From: an uncultured Campylobacter sp.
GTDB lineage: Bacteria > Campylobacterota > Campylobacteria > Campylobacterales > Campylobacteraceae
DNA length: 15,491 nt
Assembly: GCF_937949835.1 (NCBI RefSeq)
Contig: NZ_CALEDC010000289.1
Span: forward strand, 1-15,491
Reading direction: 5' to 3'
Shown one piece after another: positions 7,045-14,658 of this stretch (the first letter of the stretch is position 1; the number at the start of each line of letters is the position of its first letter). Made by a program: the position numbers and the translations under genes. The notes below the pieces were generated by a model. It saw only the letters and a list, made by a program, of their open reading frames with translations, ran no database searches and was not told where the DNA came from.

Positions 7045-8124
7045 ATGAAAATAGCTATGGTAATTTCTGCTTTAGGCAAGGGCGGTGCCGAGCGCGTGCT
7101 AAGCGTGCTGGCAAATTTTTTCTGCCGCGAGAATGAAGTCTGTGTGATAAAATTTGACGCAGATGAGCCGTTTTACGCGCTGGATCCTAAGATCGAGCTT
7201 CTTAGCTTGGATTTAGGAGTGGGCGATTTAGGAGTTTTTGGCAATATAAAAAAGCGCTACGATAAAATTTTAGCCTTGCATAGGCTGCTAAAAAGTCATA
7301 AATTTGATGTCGTAATCTCGTTTTTAGATAATACCAATGTCCTTACGCTTATCGCAAATCTAGGAGTTGGGCAGAAAATTATCGTCTCCGAACACACCAA
7401 TCATCGCTTTTTAAAAAGTCCGATCTGGCGAGCGCTCAAGCGGATCTTTTATCCGAGGGCTGCAGGTCTTAGTGTGCTTAGTAAATTCGATCTGGATCAT
7501 TACACATATGTGCAAAATCGCGTGATTATGCCTAATCCGATGTTTGAGATCAGCCATGCTAAAGACGCCCGCCCGCCTAAAGAAAATATCATCCTAGCAG
7601 CCGGCCGACTCAATGTCTATAAGGGCTTTGATGTCCTTCTTAAGGCACTTGCGCTTGTAGATTTCAATCTTTTAAAAGAGTGGAAGGTGGTGATTGCAGG
7701 CGACGGAGAGGAGCGAAAGAGCCTTGAGAGTCTAGCTGCGAAGCTGCGCTTAAATGTGCAATTCATCGGCTTTGTGCGCGATATCGAAAGCTTATACGAG
7801 CGCGCTAAAATCGTAGTCGTAACCTCCAAGATGGAGGGCTTTTGCAATATTTTGATGGAGAGTATATTTTTCGGCACCGCTAGAATTTCCACAGATTGCA
7901 TCGCAGGTCCTAGCGAGCTTATAAGCGACGGCGTAGATGGGTTTTTGTGCCCTGTAGATGATAGCGCAAGTATCGCCAAAAAGCTTGAAATTCTAATGAG
8001 CGACGAAAAGCTGCGCGAGCGGCTCGTGCAAAACGCCTCCAAGCGCGAAGAGAGCTTTAAAATTGAAACGATCGGGCGACGCTGGCTGGATTTCATAGCC
8101 GCTACGATACACAGGGAGGAATAA
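7045..8124 (+). CDS. GT4 glycosyltransferase, PglH-like (first copy)
   Basis: This 359-residue GT-B glycosyltransferase of family 4 has an N-terminal MKIAMVISALGKGGAERVL acceptor-side motif (GGAER at 13-17), then ISFLDNTN (91-98) and SEHTN (115-119). The donor-binding half has AAGRLNVYKGFD and the E-x7-E pair Glu264 and Glu272 (EGFCNILME). It resembles C. jejuni PglH by eye, including IKF..EPFY, FISFLD-like and SEH segments. PglH adds GalNAc residues to the undecaprenyl-PP-linked chain at the inner-membrane cytoplasmic face; whether this copy adds GalNAc, and how many, cannot be told. Only 1 nt separates it from the pyruvyl transferase, and its stop overlaps the next start by 1 nt (TAATG). 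It shares a nearly identical C-terminal phrase, KLEILMSDEKLR.xLVQNA, with the gene at 9386, indicating duplication or gene conversion. Confidence 0.85.
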   Translation: MKIAMVISALGKGGAERVLSVLANFFCRENEVCVIKFDADEPFYALDPKIELLSLDLGVGDLGVFGNIKKRYDKILALHRLLKSHKFDVVISFLDNTNVLTLIANLGVGQKIIVSEHTNHRFLKSPIWRALKRIFYPRAAGLSVLSKFDLDHYTYVQNRVIMPNPMFEISHAKDARPPKENIILAAGRLNVYKGFDVLLKALALVDFNLLKEWKVVIAGDGEERKSLESLAAKLRLNVQFIGFVRDIESLYERAKIVVVTSKMEGFCNILMESIFFGTARISTDCIAGPSELISDGVDGFLCPVDDSASIAKKLEILMSDEKLRERLVQNASKREESFKIETIGRRWLDFIAATIHREE

Positions 8125-9389
8125 TGAGCGAAAATCCCCTAATCTCGGTCATCATCCCCGTTTATAATGTCAAAGAATTCCTGCGCGCTTGCGTGGAGCG
8201 CATCACGGCGCAGACCTATGCGAACTTAGAAATTTTACTCGTAGATGATGGATCAAATGACGGTAGTGAGGTGATTTGCGACGAATATGCCACGCGTGAT
8301 CCCCGTGTGCGCGTGCTGCATAAGCTAAACGGCGGGCAGGCTAGCGCACGAAACGCCGCTTTAGATGTCGCTCGCGGGGAGTTTATCAGTTTTGTAGACA
8401 GCGACGATTTGATAAGCCTTGATTTGATTGAGACGCTTTTTCGTCTAACGCAGAAATTTTGCACCAAGATCGCTATGTGCGGCTACACGGCATTTAGCGA
8501 CGAGAGCGAAATAAATAATTTCAAGGCGGCTTTAAATTCTAAAGAAAATCAAAATTCTAAAGAGATTAGCGATCCAGGAGGAGCTGCAAATTCGAATGCC
8601 AACGCAGGCGAATACAAAATATCGCCGCAAGAGCTTTTTAGACGCAGCTGCACGCAGGATCCGTATTTTAGCACCGCGGTTTGGCGCGCGCTGTTTGCTC
8701 GCGAAATTTTCACTGCTTTGCGCTTTCCTACGGGGCAGATCTATGAGGATGTGGCGATATTTTTTGATATTTTTAACGCTTCTATTACGGCGTGCACGGA
8801 TGAAATTTTATATTTTTACCGCGTAAGGGCAGGCTCGACCGTAAACTCATTTGCGCGCAGGCATCTTGCGGTCATCGCTGCGGTGCGCCGCTATACTGAG
8901 GCGATCGCTGCGAATTATCCAAGCTTGGCGCGTGAGGCTAATTTCACTCGCTGCGAATCCGCGCTGAATACGGCGTTTTTAATTATCAAATCGAGCTTTG
9001 ATCCTGCAGGCTTGGATGGAGATGCAACTTCTCCTTCCGAGGCTAATACGTGCAGCTTGGCAAACGAAGCGGATTTGCATGGCGCTGGTAGTTTATCTTG
9101 CGCATGCGGTAAAAATTCCGCATTTAGAAATTCCGTCGGGCAAAATTATATGCGAAATTCTAAGCAAAATTCTGCGTTGCAAAGAAAGATCGCAGATCCC
9201 CGCTCGCCTTTAAACGCCGCAGAAGCTGCGGATCAGATCCGCTCACTGCACGCTTTGGTGCGCGAGCGGCTGGATTTTGGATTTTTCGCGGCGCATGCAA
9301 GCCGCACGCAGACGCTGATGATGGTCTTATTTTACGCTAGCCCCGCGCTTTTGCGGCTATTTTATAAAATTTATCGGAAGTTAAAATGA
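8124..9389 (+). CDS. GT2 glycosyltransferase with two Asn-rich inserts (PglI position)
   Basis: This 421-residue GT-A family 2 transferase opens with ISVIIPVYNVKEFL (7-20) and has LLVDDGSNDGS (38-48) for nucleotide binding. NGGQASARN (69-77) is followed by FVDSDD (90-95), in which D92-x-D94 is the metal-binding DxD, and by the likely catalytic-base ED at 208-209 (IYEDV). The core resembles general capsule GT2 enzymes more than C. jejuni PglI, though it sits where pglI is expected between pglH-like and pglJ genes. A branching or capping role is inferred. Low-complexity inserts occupy residues ~135-163 and ~293-367, making the protein about 100 residues longer than a typical member. RBS AGGGAGGA (8113-8120) precedes the ATG; the stop overlaps the next ATG (ATGA). 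The C-terminal YKIYRK is shared with the Fe-S protein. Confidence 0.82.
   Translation: MSENPLISVIIPVYNVKEFLRACVERITAQTYANLEILLVDDGSNDGSEVICDEYATRDPRVRVLHKLNGGQASARNAALDVARGEFISFVDSDDLISLDLIETLFRLTQKFCTKIAMCGYTAFSDESEINNFKAALNSKENQNSKEISDPGGAANSNANAGEYKISPQELFRRSCTQDPYFSTAVWRALFAREIFTALRFPTGQIYEDVAIFFDIFNASITACTDEILYFYRVRAGSTVNSFARRHLAVIAAVRRYTEAIAANYPSLAREANFTRCESALNTAFLIIKSSFDPAGLDGDATSPSEANTCSLANEADLHGAGSLSCACGKNSAFRNSVGQNYMRNSKQNSALQRKIADPRSPLNAAEAADQIRSLHALVRERLDFGFFAAHASRTQTLMMVLFYASPALLRLFYKIYRKLK
8534..8593 (+). repeat. Small AAATTC cluster, first insert in the GT2 gene
   Basis: AAATTC occurs at 8534-8539, 8552-8557 and 8588-8593, each in the codon phase that gives Asn-Ser. The peptide around residues 137-158 (A-L-N-S-K-E-N-Q-N-S-K) is hydrophilic and lies between the GT-A core halves. 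Confidence 0.65.
9113..9172 (+). repeat. AAATTC cluster, second insert in the GT2 gene
   Basis: AAATTC is at 9113-9118, 9128-9133, 9155-9160 and 9167-9172, again all giving Asn-Ser. One further member (near 9144) has drifted to AAATTA and encodes Asn-Tyr. It lies in residues ~330-350, inside a wider Ala/Ser/Asn-rich region in the C-terminal third. Confidence 0.7.
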
Positions 9390-10429
9390 AAATTTTATTC
9401 GTCATCGCGGCTCTTAGAAACGGCGGCGCCGAGCGCGTGCTGCAGGTTTTGGCGAACCATTTTGCGTGTGCAAACGACGTTACGATCGCGATTTTGGAAA
9501 ATGACGAGGGCAGGTATAAATTTAGCGAAAAGATAAAATTTTTGCATCTGGATGTTTATAAAAACGGCGGCAGGTTCGATAAATACAGAATTTTGCGCGA
9601 GTGTTTCAAGCGCGAGCGCCCAAGCGTCATCATCAGCTTTATGGACTGGACGAACGTAGCGTGCGTGATCGCAAGCTTCGGGCTAGGCATCCCGCTCATC
9701 GCGACCGAGCACAACGCGCACGATTATCTGCCAAGCGGGCTTTTTAGCCGCGTGCGCGATCTGTGCTATAAAAAAGTGGATGCGCTTACGGTGCTTACGC
9801 GCTCGGACTTTGAGTACTATTCGCGATTTGTCAAAAACTGCTTCGTCGTGCATAACCCCTTTTTCGGCGAGATTTGCGATACCAATAGCGCTAAGCGAAA
9901 TGTGATCTTAAGCGTCGGCAGGCTCGAGCCCGTCAAGGGGTATGAAATTTACTTTGACGCGCTAAGCAGGATCGATAAAAGCCTGCTTGCGAAGTGGGAA
10001 ATTTTAATCGCGGGCGACGGCTCGCTGCGCGAAAGCTTGCGCGAGCTCGTGGCGCGACTCGGGCTTGAAGTGCGATTTTTAGGGCATAAGCAGGACGTGA
10101 GCGAGCTGTATAAAGAAGCCAAAATTTTTGTGCTAAGCTCGCTTAATGAAGGGCTTTCGAACGTGCTGATCGAGTCTGCGTTTTACGGCTGCGCACGGCT
10201 TAGCAGCGACACGGCGGGTGCAAAAGAGCTCATAAAGGACGGCTTTAGCGGCATTTTGTTTAAACGCGGCGATGCGAATGAACTTGCGAGTAAGCTCGAA
10301 ATTTTAATGAGCGATGAGAAGCTGCGAGACGCTCTCGTGCAAAATGCAAATGAAAGCTTAGACGAGTTTTCGCAAGAGCGCATCATTAAGCTCTGGCAGG
10401 GCTTGATCGATCGGTTTGCACGCAAATAG
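9386..10429 (+). CDS. GT4 glycosyltransferase, PglH-like (second copy)
   Basis: This 347-residue GT-B family 4 transferase shares the layout of the gene at 7045: GGAERVLQVLAN (13-24), ISFMDWTNVACV (83-94), TEHN (107-110), SVGRLEPVKGYE (176-187), and the E-x7-E pair Glu255 and Glu263 (EGLSNVLIE). C-terminal phrases resemble C. jejuni PglH (GAKELIKDGFSG; compare GAKDLIKD). It should add a sugar, likely GalNAc or another HexNAc, to the growing undecaprenyl-PP chain at the cytoplasmic membrane face. Which of the two PglH-like genes is the functional PglH equivalent is unclear; they may add different sugars or linkages. The ATG overlaps the GT2 stop (ATGA), with GGAAG upstream as RBS. It is followed by a 241-bp gap, the longest in the operon. 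Confidence 0.85.
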   Translation: MKILFVIAALRNGGAERVLQVLANHFACANDVTIAILENDEGRYKFSEKIKFLHLDVYKNGGRFDKYRILRECFKRERPSVIISFMDWTNVACVIASFGLGIPLIATEHNAHDYLPSGLFSRVRDLCYKKVDALTVLTRSDFEYYSRFVKNCFVVHNPFFGEICDTNSAKRNVILSVGRLEPVKGYEIYFDALSRIDKSLLAKWEILIAGDGSLRESLRELVARLGLEVRFLGHKQDVSELYKEAKIFVLSSLNEGLSNVLIESAFYGCARLSSDTAGAKELIKDGFSGILFKRGDANELASKLEILMSDEKLRDALVQNANESLDEFSQERIIKLWQGLIDRFARK

Positions 10430-10670
10430 TAGTGCCGTTTATTACGTCGCAGCAGCGTGCAGGGATTAAATTTAAACTTCGGTGTGCTAAGATAGCGTCT
10501 TGCGCCCGAGCAAAACGGCGCGTTTAAATTAGCCGCATCGCGCGATGAAATTTAGCCGCTTGAGGCAGCGCAAAACGCGCTAAATTTAAATGGCGCGGCG
10601 CTGCTCGCGTAAAAAGGCGTGAGCAAAGCTTAAATTTAGGGCGCGGCAGCGATATTTAAAAGGTAAAGGG
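10430..10670. other. 241-bp intergenic gap between the second GT4 and pglJ
   Basis: No open frame of note is seen. It contains four AAATTT words and imperfect direct repeats. The segment near 10510-10530 (GCAAAACGGCGCG then TTTAAATT) resembles that near 10570-10590, and AAATTAGCCGC (10526-10536) resembles AAATTTAGCCGC (10548-10559). CATCGCGCGATG at 10536-10547 is a 12-bp perfect palindrome. TGCTAAGAT at 10485-10493 could be an extended -10 box for a second promoter, but weakly. No terminator hairpin with a T-run is visible. It may be a decayed gene or a recombination boundary. Confidence 0.45.
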
Positions 10671-11789
10671 ATGAAGAAATTAAGCGTTTTTATCTATTCG
10701 ATGGGCGGCGGCGGCGCCGAGCGCGTCGTAAGTAACCTCTTAGGCGAGCTTACGGCACGCTACGAAGTACATCTGGTGCTGATGAACGAGAGGATTTTTT
10801 ATGAAATTCCAAGCGGCGTGCAGATCCATTTCATCGAAAAATCAGCCCCTTTTGAAAATGGACTGCTGAAGCTCGCAAAACTGCCGTTTTTGGCGCTTAG
10901 GTACAAAAAACTATGCGAGCGCCTAGGTATCGACATCCACTTCGTTTGGATGAACCGCCCGTGTTACGTGGCGGCGCTGGCGCGAGTTTACGGGCTACGC
11001 GGAACGATGATTTTTAACGAATGCTCGACGCCGTCGGTGCTGTATAAAGAGCCGAGCTTTAAATCCAAAATTTCAAAGCTTTTACTTCGCAAGCTCTATC
11101 CGAAGGCCGATTTTATCTTCCCCAACTCGCTTGGAAATCTGCGTGATCTGGCGGATAATTTCGGAATCGATGAGCGCAAGATGAGTGTGCTATACAACGC
11201 GATCGATCTGGATGAGATCAGTCGCAAAGCAAGCGAGCAGATCGCGCAGCAGCAGCCGTTTTTCCTAAGCGTCGGCAGGCTCGATGCGGGCAAAAACCAC
11301 GCGCTTTTAATCCGCGCGTATGCAAATTTAAAAAATAACGACAAAGACCTGCTGATCTTAGGCGACGGCGTGCTGCGAGCCGAGCTTGAGACTCTGATAG
11401 AGGAGCTCGGCTTGGGCAGCCGCGTGAAGCTGTTGGGCTTTGACGCAAACCCGTATAAATATATGGCTAGATGTTATGTATTCGTCTTCGTAAGCCTTTT
11501 TGAGGGGTTTTCAAACGCGCTCATCGAGGCTCTTGCGTGCGGCAAACTCGTGATTTCAAGCGATCATCAAAGCGGCGCGCGCGAGCTTTTGGGGCAGAGC
11601 GAATGGGGCGTGCTAGTAGGCGTAAACGATCTAGAAAGCACCCAAGCGGCGATGCAAAAAGCGCTGGATGATGAAAATTATGTAAAATTTTATGAGAAAA
11701 AGGCTAAAATTAGAGCCTCGTTTTTCGATAAAAAACGGATAGCAAGCGAGCTGATCGCAAAAATAGAACAAATCGACGAAGGAAAATAG
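10671..11789 (+). CDS. pglJ: N-acetylgalactosaminyltransferase PglJ
   Basis: This 372-residue GT4 enzyme aligns by eye end to end with C. jejuni PglJ. Shared phrases include VFIYSMGGGGAERVV at the N-terminus, YEVHLVLMNE, YEIPSGVQIHF, KLPFLALRYKKLCERLGID, NECSTPSV, LYPKADFIFPNS, LYNAIDL, LSVGRLDAGKNHALLIRAYA, LLGFDANPYKYMARC and SGAREL. The E-x7-E pair is Glu278 and Glu286 (EGFSNALIE). In C. jejuni PglJ adds the second GalNAc to undecaprenyl-PP-diNAcBac-GalNAc at the cytoplasmic face of the inner membrane. The start is ATG with AAAAGG about 8 nt upstream. Its stop is 2 nt before the pglB GTG. Assignment to PglJ rather than another GT4 rests on these specific phrases and on adjacency to pglB, and is strong. 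Confidence 0.93.
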   Translation: MKKLSVFIYSMGGGGAERVVSNLLGELTARYEVHLVLMNERIFYEIPSGVQIHFIEKSAPFENGLLKLAKLPFLALRYKKLCERLGIDIHFVWMNRPCYVAALARVYGLRGTMIFNECSTPSVLYKEPSFKSKISKLLLRKLYPKADFIFPNSLGNLRDLADNFGIDERKMSVLYNAIDLDEISRKASEQIAQQQPFFLSVGRLDAGKNHALLIRAYANLKNNDKDLLILGDGVLRAELETLIEELGLGSRVKLLGFDANPYKYMARCYVFVFVSLFEGFSNALIEALACGKLVISSDHQSGARELLGQSEWGVLVGVNDLESTQAAMQKALDDENYVKFYEKKAKIRASFFDKKRIASELIAKIEQIDEGK

Positions 11790-11791
11790 GC

Positions 11792-14572
11792 GTGGGTGAA
11801 GAAAAAAAGGCTTTTAGCGTCAGAGAGATCGACGAAGGATCGGACGATCAAAAAGGCGTGCAATCAATGGGTGCGGACAAAGCTGCCTTAAGCGAAAATT
11901 TCGCTAGTGAGGGAAATTTTGACGCAGAGTATTCCGCAGGCGGCGGAGAGAATTTTAACGGCGAAAATGCCGAGCTTAAGGGTAGCGAGGATACCGCGCC
12001 TCAGAGCGATAAAAATTCCGCGCTTGATGCAAAAAAATCTGCGAGCAAAAATTCCGCGCACGCCGGCGTTAAAAATTTAAGCGACGATCAAACGCGCGCT
12101 GTTTCTGCAAAAATGCGAGCACAAAAAAAATCCAAAAAGGCTAAAAAATCAAGCGGACGAAATTCTACCTCGGTAAATTCTGAAAATTCCGCAGGCGCAA
12201 ATTCTACAAACTCAAATTTGAAAGGTACTGCGAATTCCACGAGCAAAAATTCTATAAATAAAAATTCCGCTGGCACTGCGAACTCTACAAATAAAAATTC
12301 CGCAAAAGCCGCTAATTTGGCTAAATTTAAAAATGCGAATTCCGCAAGTGCTTTAAATTCTACAAACGGCATAAATTCTGATAATTCTAAAAGCTTTACA
12401 GCAGAAAATTCCCAAGATTCTAAAAATCGGTCAGCTGGCGCGCTTCCTGCTAGGCGCAGAATTTTTGGCTTTATAAAAAATTATGAGTTTTCCAAGCATA
12501 TTTTGCTGATGATTGTGTTCGCATTTGTCTTTAGCGTGGCGTTTCGCATGTGGTGGGTGCACTGGGCGAGCGGTTTTGTGAACTACTTTTTTTGGGACGG
12601 CGAGCTGATGATAAACACCAACGACGGCTACGCCTTTGCAGAGGGCGCGCGCGATCGCCTCGCCGGCTTTCATCAGCCCAACGATCTTAGTTATTTTAGC
12701 GCGCCGCTTTCGATCGTGACGGCGTTTTTGGCTGAAATTTTGCCCTTTAAAATCGAGACGATCTTCGTTTATCTGCCGGCTTTGTTTAGCTCGCTCATCG
12801 TAGTGCCGATCTTGCTGATCTCAAGCGAGTTTCGCTGCATGCGCGCGGGCTTCATCGGCGCGCTTGTCGCGAGCGTGGCGAATAGCTACTACAACCGCAC
12901 GATGGCGGGGTATTACGACACCGATATGCTAAATATCGTGCTTGCGATGTGCATTTTGTGGGCGCTCATCCGCATTTGTACGCGCGGTTCGCGCAGCACG
13001 CTGTTTTGGCTGGGCGCGTTTACGATATTTTATATGTGGTGGTATCCGTCCAGCTTCTCGCTAAATTCCATGATGCTCGCCATGTTTTTCGCCTATACGC
13101 TGATTTTTAAGCGAAAAAGCAGGGTGAATTACGAAGCGATGATTATCTTTTTGATCGCGCTTTGCTCCACGCCTTTGGTAGCTAAAATTTTAATCTCGCT
13201 TACGCTATTTTGGCTCTTTGCGTTTAAAGGAAGGCTGTTAAATTTTAAATCTCTAGCCCTTTTGGGCGGCTTTGCCGTAGTCTTTTTCATCGCAAACGGA
13301 GGCCTTAGCCCGATTATCTTTCAGGCGAAATTTTATATCTTCCGCTCCTTTGCGGACAACGCCGATACGGCATTTCATTTTTTCAACGTCAATCAAACGA
13401 TCCAAGAATCAGGCATCGTGCCGCCTAAGATCTTTATGGAGCGCATCAGCTCGCACGTCGCGGTTTTCGTGATCGCAGCAATCGGATACGTAGTGCTTTG
13501 CTTTAGGCATAAGGAATTTTTGCTCTCGATCCCGCTTTTGCTTTTGGGCTTTGCGGCGAACAAAGCAGGCCTTAGATTTACGATCTATGCCGTGGGTGTG
13601 ATGGGACTGAGCTTCGGATATATTTTGTATTTTTGCGTAAAGCGCTTGGATCTGCCAAAGATCGCGGGACGCGCGATACTGCTTATTTTGACGGCACTTG
13701 CGATCTATCCCGCGTGGCAGCACATCGTCTCGTACAAGGTCGATACGGTCTTTTATCAAAGCGAGGTGCGGGTGCTCGATGAGCTCAAAGATAAGGCGCA
13801 GCGCGAGGATTACGCGCTTTCGTGGTGGGACTACGGTTACGGCATACGCTATTACAGCGACGTAAAGACCCTCATTGACGGCGGCAAACACCTCGGTAAC
13901 GATAATTTCCCCGTTAGCTTCGCGCTTTTTAAAGATCAGATGAGCTCTGCAAATATGGCGCGCCTGGATGTCGAATACACCGAGCGCGGATATAGCGAAA
14001 AAATTCCAAACAAGCTAAAGCAAATTTTAAAAGATTATAACGCCACGGACGTAAATGATTTTATCTTAAGCTTGGGACTGGCCGATTTTAAGCCGCCAAG
14101 GCCTACGCGCGACATCTACTACATCCTGCCCGATCGCATGATGAATATCTTCCCCGTCGTCACGCAGTTTTCAAATATCGACATCACCGACGGCAAGCAG
14201 CTAAGTGAGCTGTTTTTCATAACGAGCGATAGGTTCGTTCAGGATCAAAGCGGCGTGCATATGGACAACGGCTTTTCGATCTCACCGAGCCTTTTAAATT
14301 TAGAGTATAGCGGCAGAAAATTCGCGATCAATACCTTTTACGAAACGAGCTACGACGCGAACGGCAAGCTTGCGGTCAAGGAGTTTAATATGGACAGCAG
14401 CGCGCAATTTTACGTGATTTTCATGCGTGATTACGGGCGATTTTTGCTGCTAGATAAGACGATGCTAAACTCAAGCTATATTCAGCTTTTTGTATTTGAA
14501 AGATATAGGCCCGAGCTATTCGAGCCTGTGATCTTAAGCCCTGCTGTGAAAGTTTATAAATTAAAGCGCTAG
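11792..14572 (+). CDS. pglB: Oligosaccharyltransferase PglB with a long N-terminal extension
   Basis: PglB transfers the lipid-linked glycan to Asn in D/E-x-N-x-S/T sequons in the periplasm. The core (about residues 221-926, ~706 residues, close to the 713 of C. jejuni PglB) has a multi-spanning membrane part and a C-terminal periplasmic domain. Catalytic features are visible: Asp278 in NTNDGY, the D376-x-D378 motif in GYYDTDM, Glu539 in NQTIQES, WWDYG at 678-682, and an M-x-x-I element, Met783 to Ile786. Preceding these is a ~210-residue extension without homology I recognise: acidic (1-75), Lys-rich (108-120, QKKSKKAKKS) and Asn/Ser-rich (~123-212). It lies before the first membrane segment (~235-252), so by PglB topology it should be cytoplasmic. 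The GTG start is 2 nt after the pglJ stop, with GAAGGA (11778-11783) upstream. No internal stop occurs, so the extension is probably translated, although a downstream start cannot be excluded. Confidence 0.94.
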   Translation: MGEEKKAFSVREIDEGSDDQKGVQSMGADKAALSENFASEGNFDAEYSAGGGENFNGENAELKGSEDTAPQSDKNSALDAKKSASKNSAHAGVKNLSDDQTRAVSAKMRAQKKSKKAKKSSGRNSTSVNSENSAGANSTNSNLKGTANSTSKNSINKNSAGTANSTNKNSAKAANLAKFKNANSASALNSTNGINSDNSKSFTAENSQDSKNRSAGALPARRRIFGFIKNYEFSKHILLMIVFAFVFSVAFRMWWVHWASGFVNYFFWDGELMINTNDGYAFAEGARDRLAGFHQPNDLSYFSAPLSIVTAFLAEILPFKIETIFVYLPALFSSLIVVPILLISSEFRCMRAGFIGALVASVANSYYNRTMAGYYDTDMLNIVLAMCILWALIRICTRGSRSTLFWLGAFTIFYMWWYPSSFSLNSMMLAMFFAYTLIFKRKSRVNYEAMIIFLIALCSTPLVAKILISLTLFWLFAFKGRLLNFKSLALLGGFAVVFFIANGGLSPIIFQAKFYIFRSFADNADTAFHFFNVNQTIQESGIVPPKIFMERISSHVAVFVIAAIGYVVLCFRHKEFLLSIPLLLLGFAANKAGLRFTIYAVGVMGLSFGYILYFCVKRLDLPKIAGRAILLILTALAIYPAWQHIVSYKVDTVFYQSEVRVLDELKDKAQREDYALSWWDYGYGIRYYSDVKTLIDGGKHLGNDNFPVSFALFKDQMSSANMARLDVEYTERGYSEKIPNKLKQILKDYNATDVNDFILSLGLADFKPPRPTRDIYYILPDRMMNIFPVVTQFSNIDITDGKQLSELFFITSDRFVQDQSGVHMDNGFSISPSLLNLEYSGRKFAINTFYETSYDANGKLAVKEFNMDSSAQFYVIFMRDYGRFLLLDKTMLNSSYIQLFVFERYRPELFEPVILSPAVKVYKLKR
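11896..12411 (+). repeat. Array of 20 (A/G)AATT(C/T) hexamers in the 5' part of pglB
   Basis: Twenty RAATTY words are seen, mostly AAATTC, e.g. at 12160, 12175, 12184, 12199, 12247, 12262, 12295, 12355, 12373 and 12406; GAATTC at 12232 and 12337. Most encode Asn-Ser in the pglB frame, with frequent 15- or 18-bp spacing (5 or 6 codons). The peptide contains N-S-T and K-N-S-A repeats. The region covers about codons 35-207 and ends just before the PglB membrane core. Confidence 0.85.
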
Positions 14573-14604
14573 ATAAAATTTTGCCGCAAGCCAAGGAGAA
14601 ATTT

Positions 14605-14658
14605 ATGAAATTTAATCTCGCAACGCCAAGCAAGGAATGCAACAGATGGCTCGCATAG
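14605..14658 (+). CDS. 17-codon leader ORF overlapping the pglA start
   Basis: ATG at 14605 is preceded by AAGGAGA (14593-14599), a better RBS than the one serving pglA. It reads MKFNLATPSKECNRWLA and then TAG at 14656-14658. It overlaps the first codons of pglA (ATG 14646) in another frame, so ribosomes ending here could re-initiate on pglA. No homologue is recognised. It may be a coupling leader peptide or a chance ORF or remnant. Confidence 0.4.
   Translation: MKFNLATPSKECNRWLA

Noticed and set aside
7617..8096. 159-codon antisense ORF within the first GT4
   Set aside because: Overlaps the conserved donor-binding half of the glycosyltransferase and has Ser/Leu-rich shadow composition.
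8124..9389. Frameshifted or broken GT2 gene
   Set aside because: The frame stays open through both inserts, and core motifs DxD and ED lie in one frame, so it appears intact.
12088..12372. Antisense ORF over the pglB extension with Val-Glu-Phe/Ala-Glu-Phe repeats
   Set aside because: Same cause: reverse complement of Asn-Ser codons. No RBS or homology.
12160..12411. N-S-T triplets in the PglB extension as glycosylation sites
   Set aside because: None that I checked has Asp/Glu at -2 as bacterial PglB needs, and the segment should be cytoplasmic.
13409..13891. 160-codon antisense ORF within pglB
   Set aside because: Shadow of a conserved PglB segment containing the TIQES and WWDYG motifs; no recognisable family.
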